This document shows, piece after piece, positions 35,870 to 50,414 of a stretch of DNA of 64,000 nt. The number at the start of each line of letters is the position of its first letter. Positions within the stretch are counted from its first letter, which is position 1. The DNA is from Symsagittifera roscoffensis. Lineage: Eukaryota > Xenacoelomorpha > Acoela > Convolutidae. A program made the translations under genes and the position numbers. Under the pieces are notes generated by a model. The model worked only from the letters and a program-made list of their open reading frames with translations. It had not been told where the DNA came from and did not search any database. The DNA lies in the NCBI RefSeq assembly GCF_963678635.1, contig NC_087071.1, positions 43,325,095 through 43,389,094 on the forward strand, in the 5' to 3' direction.

Positions 35870-37702
35870 TTAAAATATTCATTTACTGACATAATATTTA
35901 AAGAACTATCTTCAATAACCTTTCATGGCGCTGAACCTAATAATTGTACAATAACGACTGATAAAAACAACACACATCAAAAACCAGTCAAGCAAAAATT
36001 ATATAAAAGATCTGTTCCTTTAATAGAAAAGGAAAATCTCATTGATAATATAAATCTATCAGGCCCACCAAATATTAATTCAAAATATAGAATCAACCAT
36101 GTTTTTAACCTTCATGACCCACAAGATACAATACCTCTATCAAAAATAGAAATTGAAACCATTTTTTCTCAATAACAGAAAAAATAACACTTGAATTGTT
36201 ACAAAAACATCAGAACCTTGACCCAGTCATTAGGAATTTAAAATCTTGGCACAAATACAAAACCAAGCCACTTAAAGCCGATATCACCGTACTAGGAAAC
36301 AAAACCCTTCTTAGATATTTCAGAAAATTTAGTAACACCTCTATCAATGAAAAGACAGATATCCTAGATTACCAAATCTCTCACATCAAAGTACCCTGCT
36401 TACCTTTAAGTACGATACTCATAGCTTTTCATACCTCTCACTCTTTACACACTAAAGGTCACTCAGAAGCAAGAAAAAACATACTCAAATTTTACACAAA
36501 ACTTTTATTTCCCAAATGCACCAATTTGGATAGAAGTTTTATGCAACGATTGCATAACATGACAATTAAACAAACCATACCCAAACCAAAAATAAATGGC
36601 AGAAAAACAAGATTTTAAAGCACAAAATTCATATTTCAATCACAGAATTTCTTTCGATTTCAAAGTACCAGTTTCACCATCCTCAGAAGGAAACTCATAT
36701 ATAATGGTAAAAGTAGATACATTCACACACAACGTAGCACTTAACCCAGTACCTCATTGTAATGCTTATTATGCATATACAACACTTTATGAACACTGGA
36801 TAGCCAAAGTCGGTGTAATCGAAATCCTTGTTATAGACAATGGCACTGAATTTATAAACAACGAATTCATTACCCTATGCCACTTATTTAACATTAAACA
36901 CTAACCACGTACATCTCAAGCACCTTGGACTAATGGTTTAGTCGAAGGCATGAACTGTTCACTACAAGAATATCTTAGATGTATCCTTAAAGGAACTGAC
37001 ACGTGAGATACTGAATGGTAAACAGACGTAAAACTATTCCAACTATCTTGTAATTCACAAATCACCACAACCTAAGGACTATCACCCTGTGAAATGGTTT
37101 TCAACCAAAAACCTCGGAAATCAATAATGTTCACAGCAAACGTTTCAAAAAATGAACAAGGTTATTGCCAGCCCACTAAAGAATCAATATGATACAATCT
37201 AACACTACATAACCACGATGAAGATCATTTTCATCATCCACAAGTTTTAAAAATAGCTTCCAGTACACACACCGAATGGATTTCAAACAGAGGCAAAAAA
37301 CACAACGAAATTTATCAGAAAGTAACAAAAAAATTGTTTCAAAGACAACATTTTAATTCCCAAAAAAAATCCCGGTTTACCCCAGCTACAAATTTAGAAA
37401 TGGGAACATATGTTTTAGTTCCAAACTTTACAACAAAAGGAATTTCTAAAAAATTACAACCACTCCGAAAAGGACCGTATCAAATAACTGATACTCCCAC
37501 TGATGTAATATATAAACTTACAGACTTAAACAAAAAAGAAATCGGTCAACATCGAAACAAAATTTTACCTTACTACTCAAAAATGTACGCACTTCCAGAA
37601 CTTACTCAATTATACTCTTTTACAAGAATAAAAATTATTCACAAAAGCTCAGAACAAAATCAAAATCAAAGCACTTATAGGCACCCAATCCAAAAACAAT
37701 AA
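35870..37702 (+). pseudogene. Integrase pseudogene, unit A1
   Basis: The RNase H tail/linker (about 35,870-36,170) is followed by an integrase in several frames. The N-terminal part (36196-36618) has the first two His of the zinc finger (FHTSHSLHTKGH), but the CXXC pair is lost by a frame change. The core (36596-36904) has a likely first Asp (SFDFK) and the second in VIDNGTEF; a stop TAA at 36902 separates it from the GLVEG strand with the catalytic Glu. The C-terminal part (37334-37702) contains the RKGPYQI module. More stops lie at about 36,998-37,085. It cannot make an active enzyme. Confidence 0.85.
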
Positions 37703-37737
37703 GATGAAAAGGACATGGATTTTCTCAAACCAAGATC

Positions 37738-39225
37738 ATAAAACGTAGACAGCGAAAAGATACCTCAAACAGAAAAAAAATTGAAAAATAGAAGAAAAAA
37801 ATATACCACAAGATCAAAAAGAAAAATTTCCACATAGACAATCTTGGAGACTTCGTAATCAGCCACAAAAAGATTACAAAACTTTCATCCCACAATCTAA
37901 AAAAATAAAGAAAGTTGAATTTCAAAAACCACTTTAAATTCATTTTTTTCTCTCTCTCTTGAAGATACTTTCTTTGACCGAACATATTCTCAAAACTCAT
38001 GCTGAAACATACTTGAACAAACTAGTTCACATTCAGCCAATAAGAAGCTTTTCCAAATCATCACCTCATTTTTAACACGACTTCTCTAGCCGGCAAACAG
38101 CCACCCTTAAGCTAATCTCTAACTATACCTAAAAGACCCCGAGGTCAGAAATAAGCAAACCACTAAACATTGACACCTGAAAAAAACAAAGTTTCAATAT
38201 TACAACCCTCCCCTATCAAGCAGTACAATGATCAACAATTTCCCACCAAATTAGACCTCAAAAACCCCTCAGGCAAAAATATTAAATTAGCCTAAAGAAC
38301 AAGTTGGACATGATAATTTAGCCTAAAAGCAAATATCTCTGAGATGCCTTCAACCATCCAATAAATAACAACAAATTCAGAAAGACAACTAAGAGCACTC
38401 CAAATTTTCCCTTCTTAAAAACTGCCGAAATCTAACCCACTTGTCAAAAAATCAATAAATAATCCGACCACACTTAAATTTAGCCTCAAAAAATGAAAAA
38501 AAAAATAATTGGATGAAGAAATCACTTCTTTAAATGTTCTTTTCTCAAACAGTTCTAAAAATCCTCTTACAATTCTTTCCAATTTTTTCAAATCTTTTAT
38601 AACTATCATATCCGACATTTTAGAAATATTCATCCTCACCCTGATAATTTTTTGCAATTTTTTCAACATTTTTCCCAAACAAACAAAAATTCTCCAAAAT
38701 CCTTGACCACCTCTTCAGGCACCATATTTCAAATAACTGTCTAAATTTCCAACATCAATTCAGTGTAGAACAGATGTTTTTCTCCTTTTTATAATATTTC
38801 TCACATTTTTGACATCCCTGATATTGACATTATGCAAATGTATAAAGAAAGCTATCGTAAGCTTCGCATTAGCAACGATACTTTTAATCCTTTTTTTTGA
38901 AGATTTTTACAGTAAACATAAAACTTCTTCAAAAATAATTTTCAAAAAATTTTTCAAAATTGCTAATCAAAAACACCCACATCAGTACCCACCAACAACG
39001 TCCCAAGAAAATCCAACAACACCAACAAATACACAAAAAACAACCCTCAAACATCAACACGCATCTCTTTTCAGGAAAATCCATATACACTTGAAGAAAG
39101 ACACGCACGATTGTCCGAATCACTAGAACCAATAATTCGCCAAGCACCTTTATGCGAACCACAATACGAACCAAAATATAAAATATACCCCACTCTCCAA
39201 CCAGATCTTAAAAGAGCAAGACACC
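37738..39225 (+). pseudogene. Region downstream of integrase with env N-terminal remnant, unit A1
   Basis: The sequence has many stops. The last 160 bases code in pieces for an Arg/Glu-rich stretch ending in DLKRARHQ, which in unit B starts the env-like frame. Here it is cut at AGACACCAA and joined to the RNase H tail. The same segment occurs at 42,015-43,502, 46,291-47,785 and 53,160-54,655. The hydrophobic minus-strand frames in each copy are by-products of A/C-rich sequence. Confidence 0.6.
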
Positions 39226-39725
39226 AATTGATTTCATGATAGTACGACAAAATTGAGATCAAACTTTTGTATTTAGGATACTACCAGCAGTAAATTAAAG
39301 TTTTCATTTACTGACATAATATTTGAAGAACTATCTTCAATAATCTTTCATGGGGCTAAACCTAATAATTGTACAATAACGACTGATAAAAACAACACAC
39401 AGCAAAAACCAGTCAAAAATAAACTTATATAAAAAAGATCTGTTCCCTTTAAAAGAAAAGGAAAATCTCACTAATAATAAAAATTTATCAGGCCCAAAAA
39501 ATATTAATTCAGAATATACAATCATTCATGTTTTTAACCTTTATAACCCACAATATACAAAACCTCTATAAAAGTAGAAATTGAAACCCTTTTCCTCCCA
39601 ATAACCAAAAAAACACTTGAATTGTTACAAAAACATCAGAACCTTGACCCAGTCTTTACGAATTTAAAATCTTGGCACAAACACAAAACCAAGCCACTTA
39701 AAGCCGATATCACCATACTAGAAAC

Positions 39726-39898
39726 AAAACCCGTCTTAGATATTTGAGAAAATTTATCAACACCTCTATCAATGAAAACACAGATATCCTAGAATACCAA
39801 ATCTCTGACATGAACCAAACCCGTCTTAGATATTTGAGAAAATTTATCAACACCTCTATCAATGAAAACACAGATATCCTAGAATACCAAATCTCCGA
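39726..39898 (+). repeat. 90-bp tandem duplication at the unit junction
   Basis: Two copies of a 90-base integrase-start segment lie head to tail (39727 and 39817) directly before the A1/A2 junction. The same duplication is at 44004-44175 before the A2/A3 junction. The copy ends differ (GACATGAACC and GACCTGAACT) and look like hybrids of integrase and leader sequence. Confidence 0.85.
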
Positions 39899-42800
39899 CC
39901 TGAACTAACCTAGAATTAGACAAAAATTAGATTAGAAATAGACAAATACAACATTTCATAAAAACGTTAATTGACAAAAACTTAGTCGATATGTCTCTAC
40001 GCCTCAATACGGGAACTACCCGGTATTGGAAGAAGACGTCGAACGAGAGTTGACATACGACTAGGAATAAATCTACAAATTGATTTCATGATAGTACAAC
40101 AAACACGAGATCAAACTTTTGTATTCAGGATACTAACAGCAGTAAATTAAAATATTCATTTACTGACATAATATTTAAAGAACTATCTTCAATAACCTTT
40201 CATGGCGCTAAACCTAATAATTGTACAATAACGACTGATAAAAACAACACACATCAAAAACCAGTCAAGCAAAAATTATATAAAAGATCTGTTCCTTTAA
40301 TAGAAAAGGAAAATCTCATTGATAATATAAATCTATCAGGCCCACCAAATATTAATTCAAAATATAGAATCAACCATGTTTTTAACCTTCATGACCCACA
40401 AGATACAATACCTCTATCAAAAATAGAAATTGAAACCATTTTTTCTCAATAACAGAAAAAATAACACTTGAATGGTTACAAAAACATCAGAACCTTGACC
40501 CAGTCATTAGGAATTTAAAATCTTGGCACAAATACAAAACCAAGCCACTTAAAGCCGATATCACCGTACTAGGAAACAAAACCCTTCTTAGATATTTCAG
40601 AAAATTTAGTAACACCTCTATCAATGAAAAGACAGATATCCTAGATTACCAAATCTCTCACATCAAAGTACCCTGCTTACCTTTAAGTACGATACTCATA
40701 GCTTTTCATAGCTCTCACTCTTTACACACTAAAGGTCACTCAGAAGCAAGAAAAAACATACTCAAATTTTACACAAAACTTTTATTTCCCAAATGCACCA
40801 ATTTGGATAGAAGTTTTATGCAACGATTGCATAACATGACAATTAAACAAACCATACCCAAACCAAAAATAAATGGCAGAAAAACAAGATTTTAAAGCAC
40901 AAAATTCATATTTCAATCACAGAATTTCTTTCGATTTCAAAGTACCAGTTTCACCATCCTCAGAAGGAAACTCATATATAATGGTAAAAGTAGATACATT
41001 CACACACAACGTAGCACTTAACCCAGTACCTCATTGTAATGCTTATTATGCATATACAACACTTTATGAACACTGGATAGCCAAAGTCGGTGTAATCGAA
41101 ATCCTTGTTATAGACAATGGCACTGAATTTATAAACAACGAATTCATTACCCTATGCCACTTATTTAACATTAAACACTAACCACGTACATCTCAAGCAC
41201 CTTGGACTAATGGTTTAGTCGAAGGCATGAACTGTTCACTACAAGAATATCTTAGATGTATCCTTAAAGGAACTGACACGTGAGATACTGAATGGTAAAC
41301 AGACGTAAAACTATTCCAACTATCTTGTAATTCACAAATCACCACAACCTAAGGACTATCACCCTGTGAAATGGTTTTCAACCAAAAACCTCGGAAATCA
41401 ATAATGTTCACAGCAAACGTTTCAAAAAATGAACAAGGTTATTGCCAGCCCACTAAAGAATCAATATGATACAATCTAACACTACATAACCACGATGAAG
41501 ATCATTTTCATCATCCACAAGTTTTAAAAATAGCTTCCAGTACACACACCGAATGGATTTCAAACAGAGGCAAAAAACACAACGAAATTTATCAGAAAGT
41601 AACAAAAAAATTGTTTCAAAGACAACATTTTAATTCCCAAAAAAAATCCCGGTTTACCCCAGCTACAAATTTAGAAATGGGAACATATGTTTTAGTTCCA
41701 AACTTTACAACAAAAGGAATTTCTAAAAAATTACAACCATTCCGAAAAGGACCGTATCATATAACTGATACTCCCACTGATGTAACATATAAACTTACAG
41801 ACTTAAACAAAAAAGAAATCGGTCAACATCGAAACAAAATTTTACCTTACTACTCAAAAATGTACGCACTTCCAGAACTTACTCAATTATACTCTTTTAC
41901 AAGAATAAAAATTATTCACAAAAGCTCAGAACAAAATCAAAATCAAAGCACTTATAGGCACCCAATCCAAAAACAATAAGATGAAAAGGACATGGATTTT
42001 CTCAAACCAAGATCATAAAACGTAGACAGCGAAAAGATACCTCAAACAGAAAAAAAATTGAAAAATAGAAGAAAAAAATATACCACAAGATCAAAAAGAA
42101 AAATTTCCACATAGACAATCTTGGAGACTTCGTAATCAGCCACAAAAAGATTACAAAACTTTCATCCCACAATCTAAAAAAATAAAGAAAGTTGAATTTC
42201 AAAAACCACTTTAAATTCATTTTTTTCTCTCTCTTGAAGATAGTTTCTTTGACCGAACATATTCTCAAAACTCATGCTGAAACATACTTGAACAAACTAG
42301 TTCACAATCAGCCAATAAGAAGCTTTTCCAAGTCATCACCTCATTTTTAACACGACTTCTCTAGCCGGCAAACAGCCACCCTTAAGCTAATCTCTTACTA
42401 TACCTAAAAGACCCCGAGGTCAGAAATAAGCAAACCACTAAACATTGACACCTGAAAAAAACAAAGTTTCAATATTACAACCCTCCCCTATCAAGCAGTA
42501 CAATGATCAACAATTTCCCACCAAATTAGACCTCAAAAACCCCTCAGGCAAAAATATTAAATTAGCCTAAAGAACAAGTTGGACATGATAATTTAGCCTA
42601 AAAGCAAATATCTCTGAGATACCTTCAACCATCCAATAAATAACAACAAATTCAGAAAGACAACTAAGAGCACTCCAAATTTTCCCTTCTTAAAAACTGC
42701 CGAAATCTAACCCACTTGTCAAAAAATCAATAAATAATCCGACCACACTTAAATTTAGCCTCAAAAAATGAAAAAAATAATTGGATGAAGAAATCACTTC

Positions 42801-44171
42801 TTTAAGTGTTCTTTTCTCAAACAGTTCTAAAAATCCTCTTACAATTCTTTCCAATTTTTTCAAATCTTTTATAACTATCATATCCGACATTTTAGAAATA
42901 TTCATCCTCACCCTGATAATTTTTTGCAATTTTTTCAACATTTTTTTCCCTAGCCCAAACAAACAAAAATTCTCCAAAATCCTTGACCACCTCTTCAGGC
43001 ACCATATTTCAAATAACTGTCTAAATTTCCAACATCAATTCAGTGTAGAACAGATGTTTTTCTCCTTTTTATAATATTTCTCACATTTTTGACATCCCTG
43101 ATATTGACATTATGCAAATGTATAAAGGCTATCGTAAGCTTCGCATTAGCAACGATACTTTTAATCCTTTTTTTTGAAGATTTTTACAGTAAACATAAAA
43201 CTTCTTCATAAATAATTTTCAAAAAATTTTTCAAAATTGCTAATCAAAAACACCCACATCAGTACCCACCAACAACGTCCCAAGAAAATCCAACAACACC
43301 AACAAATACACAAAAAACAACCCTCAAACATCAACACGCATCTCTTTTCAGGACAATCCATATACACTTGAAGAAAGACACGCACGATTGTCCGAACCAC
43401 TAGAACCAATAATTCGCCAAGCACCTTTATGCGAACCACAATACGAACCAAAATATAAAATATACCCCACTCTCCAACCAGATCTTAAAAGAGCAAGACA
43501 CCAATTGATTTCATGATAGTACGACAAAATTGAGATCAAACTTTTGTATTTAGGATACTACCAGCAGTAAATTAAAGTTTTCATTTACTGACATAATATT
43601 TGAAGAACTATCTTCAATAATCTTTCATGGGGCTAAACCTAATAATTGTACAATAACGACTGATAAAAACAACACACAGCAAAAACCAGTCAAAAATAAA
43701 CTTATATAAAAAAGATCTGTTCCCTTTAAAAGAAAAGGAAAATCTCACTAATAATAAAAATTTATCAGGCCCAAAAAATATTAATTCAGAATATACAATC
43801 ATTCATGTTTTTAACCTTCATAACCCACAATATACAAAACCTCTATAAAAGTAGAAATTGAAACCCTTTTCCTCCCAATAACCAAAAAAACACTTGAATT
43901 GTTACAAAAACATCAGAACCTTGACCCAGTCTTTACGAATTTAAAATCTTGGCACAAACACAAAACCAAGCCACTTAAAGCCGATATCACCATACTAGAA
44001 ACAAAACCCGTCTTAGATATTTGAGAAAATTTATCAACACCTCTATCAATGAAAACACAGATATCCTAGAATACCAAATCTCTGACATGAACCAAACCCG
44101 TCTTAGATATTTGAGAAAATTTATCAACACCTCAATCAATGAAAACACAGATATCCTAGAATACCAAATCT
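39895..44171 (+). repeat. Array unit A, copy 2 (4,277 bp)
   Basis: It has exactly the same length and order as copy 1, with only scattered substitutions and small indels. The offset between matching positions is 4,277 through most of the unit. Confidence 0.85.
40147..41979 (+). pseudogene. Integrase pseudogene, unit A2
   Basis: It has the same structure as unit A1, including the TAA before the GLVEG strand and the stops in the following 180 bases. Small differences include RKGPYHI instead of RKGPYQI and a changed codon near the first ATG-like position (40473). Confidence 0.85.
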
Positions 44172-46290
44172 CCGACCTGAACTAACCTAGAATTAGACAA
44201 AAATTAGATTAGAAATAGACAAATACAACATTTCATAAAAACGTTAATTGACAAAAACTTAGTCGATATGTCTCTACGCCTCAATACGGGAACTACACGG
44301 TATTGGAAGAAGACGTCGAACGAGAGTTGACATACGACTAGGAATAAATCTACAAATTGATTTCATGATAGTACAACAAAAACGAGATCAAACTTTTGTA
44401 TTCAGGATACTAACAGCAGTAAATTAAAATATTCATTTACTGACATAATATTTAAAGAAATATCTTCAATAACCTTTCATGGCGCTAAACCTAATAATTG
44501 TACAATAACGACTGATAAAAACAACACACATCAAAAACCAGTCAAGCAAAAATTATATAAAAGATCTGTTCCTTTAATAGAAAAGGAAAATCTCATTGAT
44601 AATATAAATCTATCAGGCCCACCAAATATTAATTCAAAATATAGAATCAACCATGTTTTTAACCTTCATGACCCACAAGATGCAATACCTCTATCAAAAA
44701 TAGAAATTGAAACCATTTTTTCTCAATAACAGAAAAAATAACACTTGAATTGTTACAAAAACATCAGAACCTTGACCCAGTCATTAGGAATTTAAAATCT
44801 TGGCACAAATACAAAACCAAGCCACTTAAAGCCGATATCACCATACTAGGAAACAAAACCCTTCTTAGATATTTCAGAAAATTTAGTAACACCTCTTTCA
44901 ATGAAAAGACAGATATCCTAGATTACCAAATCTCTCACATCAAAGTACCCTGCTTACCTTTAAGTACGATACTCATAGCTTTTCATACCTCTCACTCTTT
45001 ACACACTAAAGGTCACTCAGAAGCAAGAAAAAACATACTCAAATTTTACACAAAACTTTTATTTCCCAAATGCACCAATTTGGATAGAAGTTTTATGCAA
45101 CGATTGCATAACATGACAATTAAACAAACCATACCCAAACCAAAAATAAATGGCAGAAAAACAAGATTTTAAAGCACAAAATTCATATTTCAATCACAGA
45201 ATTTCTTTCGATTTCAAAGTACAAGTTTCACCATCCTCAGAAGGAAACTCATATATAGTGGTAAAAGTAGATACATTCACACACAACGTAGCACTTAACC
45301 CAGTACCTCATTGTAATGCTTATTATGCATATACAACACTTTATGAACACTGAAAAGCCAAAGTCGGTGTAATCGAAATCCTTGTTATAGACAATGGCAC
45401 TGAATTTATAAACAACGAATTCATTACCCTATACCCACTTATTTAACATTAAACACTAACCACGTACATCTCAAGCACCTTGGACTAATGGTTTAGTCGA
45501 AGGCATGAACTGTTCACTACAAGAATATCTTAGATGTATCCTTAAAGGAACTGACACGTGAGATACTGAATGGTAAACAGACGTAAAACTATTCCAACTA
45601 TCTTGTAATTCACAAATCACCACATCCTAAGGACTATCACCCTGTGAAATGGTTTTCAACCAAAAACCTCGGAAATCAATAATGTTCACAGCAAACGTTT
45701 CAAAAAATGAACAAGGTTATTGCCAGCCCACTAAAGAATCAATATGATACAATCTAACACTACATAACCACGATGAAGATCATTTTCATCATCCACAAGT
45801 TTTAAAAATAGCTTCCAGTACACACACCGAATGGATTTCAAACAGAGGCAAAAAACACAACGAAATTTATCAGAAAGTAACAAAAAAATTGTTTCAAAGA
45901 CAACATTTTAATTCCCAAAAAAAATCCCGGTTTACCCCAGCTACAAATTTAGAAATGGGAACATATGTTTTAGTTCCAAACTTTACAACAAAAGGAATTT
46001 CTAAAAAATTACAACCACTCCGAAAAGGACCGTATCAAATAACTGATACCCCCACTGATGTAACATATAAACTTACAGACTTAAACAAAAAAGAAATCGG
46101 TCAACATCGAAACAAAATTTTACCTTACTACTCAAAAATGTACGCACTTCCAGAACTTACTCAATTATACTCTTTTACAAGAATAAAAATTATTCACAAA
46201 AGCTCAGAACAAAATCAAAATCAAAGCACTTATAGGCACCCAATCTTAAAACAATAAGATGAAAAGGACATGGATTTTCTCAAACCAAGA
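44172..46290 (+). repeat. Array unit A, copy 3 (first half)
   Basis: This is the first 2,119 bases of unit A. The sequence then continues into the unit B array, whose first part is the second half of unit A. Confidence 0.8.
44430..46257 (+). pseudogene. Integrase pseudogene, unit A3
   Basis: This third copy has the same shared stops plus private damage: the core frame ends early at 45353 through a TGA, and one extra base lies in the TACCCACTT region near 45,431. The C-terminal module at 45889-46257 is open. Confidence 0.85.
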
Positions 46291-48301
46291 TCATAAAACG
46301 TAGACAGCGAAAAGATACCTCAAACAGAAAAAAAATTGAAAAATAGAAGAAAAAAATATACCACAAGATCAAAAAGAAAAATTTCCACATAGACAATCTT
46401 GGAGACTTCGTAATCAGCCACAAAAAGATTACAAAACTTTCATCCCACAATCTAAAAAAATAAAGAAAATTGAATTTCAAAAACCACTTTAAATTCAATT
46501 TTTCTCTCTCTTGAAGATACTTTCTTTGACCGAACATATTCTCAAAACTCATGCTGAAACATACTTGAACAAACTAGTTCACATTCAGCCAATAAGAAGC
46601 TTTTCCAAGTCATCACCTCATTTTTAACACGACTTCTCTAGCCGGCAAACAGCCACCCTTAAGCTAATCTCTTACTATACCTAAAAGACCCCGAGGTCAG
46701 AAATAAGCAAACCACTAAACATTGACACCTGAAAAAAACAAAGTTTCAATATTACAAGCCTCCCCTATCAAGCAGTACAATGATCAACAATTTTCCCACC
46801 AAATTAGACCTCAAAAACCCCTCAGGCAAAAATATTAAATTAGCCTAAAGAACAAGTTGGACATGATAATTTAGCCTAAAAGCAAATATCTCTGAGATAC
46901 CTTCAACCATCCAATAAATAACAACAAATTCAGAAAGACAACTAAGAGCACTCCAAATTTTCCCTTCTTAAAAACTGCCGAAATCTAACCCACTTGTCAA
47001 AAAATCAATAAATAATCCGACCACATTTAAATTTAGCCTCAAAAAATGAAAAAAATAATTGGATGAAGAAATCACTTCTTTAAATGTTCTTTTCTCAAAC
47101 AGTTCTAAAAATCCTCTTAGAATTCTTTCCAATTTTTTCAAATCTTTTATAACTATCATATCCGACATTTCAGAAATATTCATCCTCACCCTGATAATTT
47201 TTTGCAATTTTTTCAACATTTTTTTCCCTAGCCCAAACAAACAAAAATTCTCCAAAATCCTTGACCACCTCTTCAGGCACCATATTTCAAATAACTGTCT
47301 AAATTTCCAACATCAATTCAGTGTAGAACAGATGTTTTTCTCCTTTTTATAATATTTCTCACATTTTTGACATCCCTGATATTGACATTATGCAAATGTA
47401 TAAAGAAGGCTATCGTAAGCTTCGCATTAGCAACGATACTTTTAATCCTTTTTTTTGAAGATTTTTACAGTAAACATAAAACTTCTTCATAAATAATTTT
47501 CAAAAAATTTTTCAAAATTGCTTATCAAAAACACCCACATCAGTACCCACCAACAACGTCCCAAGAAAATCCAACAACACCAACAAATACACAAAAAACA
47601 ACCCTCAAACATCAACACGCATCTCTTTTCAGGACAATCCATATACACTTGAAGAAAGACACGCACGATTGTCCGAACCACTAGAACCAATAATTCGCCA
47701 AGCACCTTTATGCGAACCACAATACGAACCAAAATATAAAATATACCCCACTCTCCAACCAGATCTTAAAAGAGCAAGACACCAATTGATTTCATGATAG
47801 TACGACAAAATTGAGATCAAACTTTTGTATTTAGGATACTACCAGCAGTAAATTAAAGTTTTCATTTACTGACATAATATTTGAAGAACTATCTTCAATA
47901 ATCTTTCATGGGGCTAAACCTAATAATTGTACAATAACGACTGATAAAAACAACACACAGCAAAAACCAGTCAAAAATAAACTTATATAAAAAAGATCTG
48001 TTCCCTTTAAAAGAAAAGGAAAATCTCACTAATAATAAAAATTTATCAGGCCCAAAAAATATTAATTCAGAATATACAATCATTCATGTTTTTAACCTTC
48101 ATAACCCACAATATACAAAACCTCTATAAAAGTAGAAGTTGAAACCCTTTTCCTCCCAATAACCAAAAAAACACTTGAATTGTTACAAAAACATCAGAAC
48201 CTTGACCCAGTCTTTACGAATTTAAAATCTTGGCACAAACACAAAACCAAGCCACTTAAAGCCGATATCACCATACTAGAAATAAAACCCGTCTTAGATA
48301 T

Positions 48302-49591
48302 TTGAGAAAATTTATCAACACCTCTATCAATGAAAACACAGATATCCTAGAATACCAAATCTCTGACATCAAAGTACCCTGCATACCTTTAAGTATGATG
48401 CTTATAGCTTTTCATACCTCTCACTCTTTACACACTAAAGGTCATTCAAGAGCAGAAAAAACATACTCAAATTTTATACAAAATTTTTATTTCCCAAATG
48501 CACCAATTTGGGTAAAAGTTTTATGCAACGATTGCATAACGTGTCAATTAAACAAACCATATCCAAACCAAAAATAAATGGCAGAAAAACAAGATTTTAA
48601 AGCACAAAATTCATATTTCAATCACAGAATTTCTTTCGATTTCAAAAGTACCAGTTTCACCATCCTCAGAAGGAAACTCATATATAATGGTAAAAGTAGA
48701 TGCATTCACATAATACGTAGCACTTAACCCAGTACCTCATTGTAATGCTTATTATGCATATACAACACTTTATGAACACTGGATAGCAGAAGTCGGCGTA
48801 CACGAAATCCCTGTTACAGACAATGGCACTGAATTTATAAACAACGAAATCATTACCCTATTCCACTTCTTTAACATTAAACACAAATCAGGTACATCTC
48901 AAGCACCTTGGACTAATGGTTTAGTTGAAGGCTTGAACCGTTCACTACAAGAAAATCTTAGATGTATCCTTAAAGGAACTGAATGGTCAACAGACGTAAA
49001 ACTAATCCCACTATCTTGTAATTCACAAATCACAACAACCTTAGGACAATCACCCTATGAAATGGTTTTCAACCAAAAACCACGGAAATCAATAATTTTC
49101 ACAGCAAACGTTTCAAAAAAGGTTATTGCCAGCCTACTAAAGAATCAATATGATACAATCTAACACTACATAACCACGATGAAGATCATTTTCATCATCC
49201 ACAAGTTTTGAAATTAGCTTCCGGTACACACACCGAATGGATTTGAAACAGAGGCAACAAACACAACGAAACTTATCAGAAAGTAACAAAAAAATTGTTT
49301 CAAAGACAAAATATTAATTCCCAAAAAAATTCCCGGTTTACCCCAGCTACAAATTTAGAAATCGGAACATATGTTTTAGTTCCAAACTTTACAACAAAAG
49401 GAATTTCTAAAAAATTACAACCACTCCAAAAAGGACCGTATCAAATAATTGATAGAGCCACTGATGTAATATACAAACTTACAGACTTAAACAAAAAAGA
49501 AATCGTTCGACATCGAAACAATATTTTACCTTATACTCAAAAGTGCACGCACTTCCAGAAATTACTCAATTATACTCTTTTACAGGAATAA
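48302..49591 (+). pseudogene. Integrase pseudogene, unit B1
   Basis: This copy is less damaged than unit A. The zinc finger is complete (HSLHTKGH then CNDCITC) in 48302-48577, ending with a stop. The core has an extra A after SFDFK (frame change near 48,645), a TDNGTEF strand, and GLVEGLN with the catalytic Glu, open to 49163. The C-terminal module follows at 49295-49591 (QKGPYQI). So the catalytic residues survive, but the frame is broken at least three times. Confidence 0.85.
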
Positions 49592-50414
49592 AAATTATTC
49601 AGAATAACTCTGAACAAAATCAAAATCAAAACACTGATGGGCACCCAAACCATAAGATGAAAAGGACAAAGAATTTCTCAAACAAAGATCAAAAAACCTA
49701 GACGACAAAAAGATACCTCAAACAGAAAAAAAAATCAAAAAACAAAAGAAAAAATTATATCACAAGATCAAAAAGAAAACTCATCACATAGACAATCATC
49801 GCGACTTCGTAATCAGCCACGAAAAGATTACAAAACATTCATCCCACAATCTAAAATAATAAAATTAGTCGAATTTCAAAAACCACTTTAAATTCTTTTT
49901 TGTCTCTCTCTTGAAGATATTTTCTTTGACCGAACATTTTCTCAAAGTTCATGCTGAAACCTACTTGAACAAACTAGTTCAAAGTCAGCCAATAAGAAAT
50001 TTCTCCGAATCATAACCTCATTTTTAACGCGACTTCTCTAGCCGACAAACAGCCACCCTTAAGCTAATCTCTTACTACAACAAAACAACCCCCAGGTCAG
50101 AAATAAGCAAACCACTAAGCATCGACATCTGAAATAAACAAAGTTTCAAAATTACAACCCTCGCCTATCAAGCAGTAAAAAGATCAATAATTGTGTACCA
50201 AATAAGACCTCAAAAACCCCTCAGGCAAAAATAATAAATTAGCCTAAAGTACGAATTTCTCTCAGATACCCCCAATCATCCAATAAATAACAAAAAAACC
50301 AGGAAGACAGTTAAGAGCCCTCCAAACTTTCTCTTCTCAAAAACTGCCTAAACCCAACTCACTTGTCAAAAAATCAATATATAATCCGACCACACTTGAA
50401 TTTAGCCTCAAAAA

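Larger units (their letters stand above)
35618..39894 (+). repeat. Array unit A, copy 1 (4,277 bp)
   Basis: The unit holds the post-primer leader, RNase H tail, integrase, downstream region with an env N-terminal remnant, and a second truncated RNase H-tail/integrase-start piece. Its right end joins the leader of the next unit at the word CCGACCTGAACTAACC. Confidence 0.85.

Noticed and set aside
38415-39525. Hydrophobic minus-strand frames repeated in every array unit (also near 42,690-43,800, 46,968-48,080, 53,837-54,950)
   Set aside because: They mirror A/C-rich plus-strand sequence of broken env and linker regions; Phe/Leu/Val runs are composition effects, and their repetition follows from the tandem copies.
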